Part shown: positions 5,331-5,873 of the stretch, one piece after another
How positions within the stretch are numbered: position 1 is the stretch's first letter
Layout: every line of letters starts with the position of its first letter
Assembly (NCBI GenBank): GCA_964642545.1
Contig: CAZXQU010000108.1
Span: 1 to 5,873, forward strand
Reading direction: 5' to 3'
Length of the DNA stretch: 5,873 nt
DNA from: QYOJ01 sp964642545
Lineage (GTDB): Bacteria; Bacteroidota; Bacteroidia; Bacteroidales; FEN-979
Notes under the pieces: generated by a model
What the model was told of the DNA's origin: nothing
Databases searched by the model: none
What the model saw: only the letters and a program-made list of their open reading frames with translations
Made by a program: the position numbers and the translations under genes

Positions 5331-5469
5331 GGCTTACGAAAAATCGCCTGAGTGTCCAATCGACAGGCTAAAACAAACGAACTCGGGGCGCCATCTGCGC
5401 CCCTCAAACACCGTTTGTTTTTTAACGCCTGTCTCATTTCCACTCCGAGACGGCGATTTTCCGAATGCC
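5331..5469. repeat. 139-bp nested palindrome, MITE- or REP-like
   Basis: Five stems nest in order. The outermost arms 5331-5348 and 5452-5469 pair at 15 of 18 positions, the inner 9 bases (AAAATCGCC/GGCGATTTT) perfectly. Next come GAGTG/CACTC (5350-5354, 5441-5445), GACAGGC/GCCTGTC (5362-5368, 5427-5433), AAAACAAACG/CGTTTGTTTT (5370-5379, 5412-5421) and GGGGCGC/GCGCCCC (5385-5391, 5397-5403) with a 5-base loop. The whole can fold as one long arm in DNA or RNA. No protein gene is supported here. It could be a non-autonomous mobile element or a structured RNA. Confidence 0.8.
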
Positions 5470-5472
5470 AAA

Positions 5473-5491
5473 TTTTCTTCCTGCGAAAGAA
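5473..5491. repeat. 19-mer TTTTCNTNCTGCGAAAGAA, copy 3
   Basis: TTTTCTTCCTGCGAAAGAA differs from copy 2 at one base and is followed within 10 bases by a heptamer tract, just as copy 1 is followed by an octamer tract. Confidence 0.65.
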
Positions 5492-5500
5492 TTTATCTCA

Positions 5501-5563
<63 letters not shown>

Positions 5564-5565
5564 GA

Positions 5566-5873
5566 TCAGCAGCTCTGCTGCTCAACGGCCTCGACCAGAT
5601 CCAGTTTGATCAGTTCCCAATGTTTCCCTTTGAGGCAAATTGGCTCAAAATCGTCGTCGGCGAGGGTGAAGTCGGTCAGTTTTTTGAACAGGAGGGAGCG
5701 GTCGTGTGAATATGGATAGCGTTGCCTGTGGAGATCGACCATATCTTCAGGGGAGAACTCGTCAAGAAGGTCGTGCAGATCCCAGAAATCTTTCTTCCGG
5801 CCATTCCTCATGATCACATCCATTTTCATGGCAGTAATTTCCCTGATGCCGGCTAGTCTGATGCCATCCACTA
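5566..5873 (-). CDS. AbiEii/AbiGii-type nucleotidyltransferase, C-terminal part
   Basis: The frame is open to the right edge of the window, so the true start lies outside; the GTG at 5871 is only the first possible codon in view. About 101 residues are visible. They match the C-terminal part of the nucleotidyl transferase AbiEii/AbiGii toxin family (PF08843): IRLAGIREITAMKMDVIM, then GRKKDFWDLHDLLDEF, then a FSPEDMVDLHRQRYP helix and a LFKKLTDF segment. In characterised AbiEii toxins the catalytic nucleotidyltransferase residues lie further upstream and are not visible here. Such genes usually form a two-gene unit with an antitoxin, which would be outside the window. The last codons (EQQSC, TGA) are made from the AGCAGC-TCT-GCTGCT repeat hairpin (5568-5582), so the protein's natural end may have been replaced by repeat sequence. 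No terminator with a T-run is seen. Confidence 0.85.
   Translation of the reverse strand, partial: VDGIRLAGIREITAMKMDVIMRNGRKKDFWDLHDLLDEFSPEDMVDLHRQRYPYSHDRSLLFKKLTDFTLADDDFEPICLKGKHWELIKLDLVEAVEQQSC
5568..5582. repeat. AGCAGC hairpin repeat, copy B
   Basis: AGCAGC (5568-5573), TCT, GCTGCT (5577-5582) is the counterpart of 269-283, preceded by the same heptamer context. The fourth stem pair is A-T here (5571/5579) and G-C in copy A (272/280). It overlaps the last codons and stop of the nucleotidyltransferase gene. Confidence 0.6.

Noticed and set aside
5231..5443. 70-residue minus-strand frame through the palindrome
   Set aside because: It is produced by the nested palindrome and the 19-mer; the DNA symmetry explains the sequence better than protein coding.

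Overview
The window looks like a stretch of accessory DNA from a Bacteroidota genome, probably an uncultured, Bacteroidales-like member. Three things point there: Bacteroidota-type promoter boxes (TTTG, a spacer of about 20, then TAnnTTTG) upstream of two genes, weak or absent Shine-Dalgarno sequences at most starts, and a set of protein families common in that phylum (ATPase_2/COG1672 ATPases, ATPase-DUF234, DUF2442, AbiEii-type nucleotidyltransferase). The taxonomic call is an inference. I see no tRNA, rRNA, CRISPR array, transposase or integrase.

Layout. Positions 1-54 may hold the tail of a gene entering from the left. Positions 55-384 are non-coding and packed with short hairpins and G/C-rich repeats. 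A promoter at 385-416 drives an 11-codon ORF that looks like the stump of a DUF4160 gene, coupled through an ATGA overlap to an intact DUF2442 gene (456-710). An octamer-type repeat tract (722-815) separates it from a convergent COG1672-type ATPase on the minus strand (834-1925) whose 5' end looks damaged. Positions 1926-2505 contain a repeat tract, a 62-codon frame broken by one TGA (2055-2243), a hairpin repeat, and three tiny ORFs chained by overlaps that lead into an unrecognised 347-aa protein gene (2506-3549, plus strand). Next comes a minus-strand ATPase-DUF234 gene (3719-5080) with its own promoter. Gene and promoter are bracketed by 101-bp direct repeats that are 94/101 identical. Positions 5133-5565 hold the second long repeat, a 139-bp nested palindrome flanked by two copies of a 19-mer, and a heptamer tract. 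The window ends in the 3' part of an AbiEii-type nucleotidyltransferase gene (minus strand, 5' end outside the window).

How the parts fit. No multi-gene pathway is visible. The protein genes are of the solitary or two-gene defence/toxin-antitoxin-like kinds that drift between genomes, and several are worn down (DUF4160 stump, TGA-broken frame, frameshifted ATPase start). The most distinctive feature is the repeat architecture: nearly every gene boundary carries a member of one of a few repeat families. The single-gene ATPase-DUF234 cassette between long direct repeats and the five-tier palindrome are the best candidates for something worth following up.
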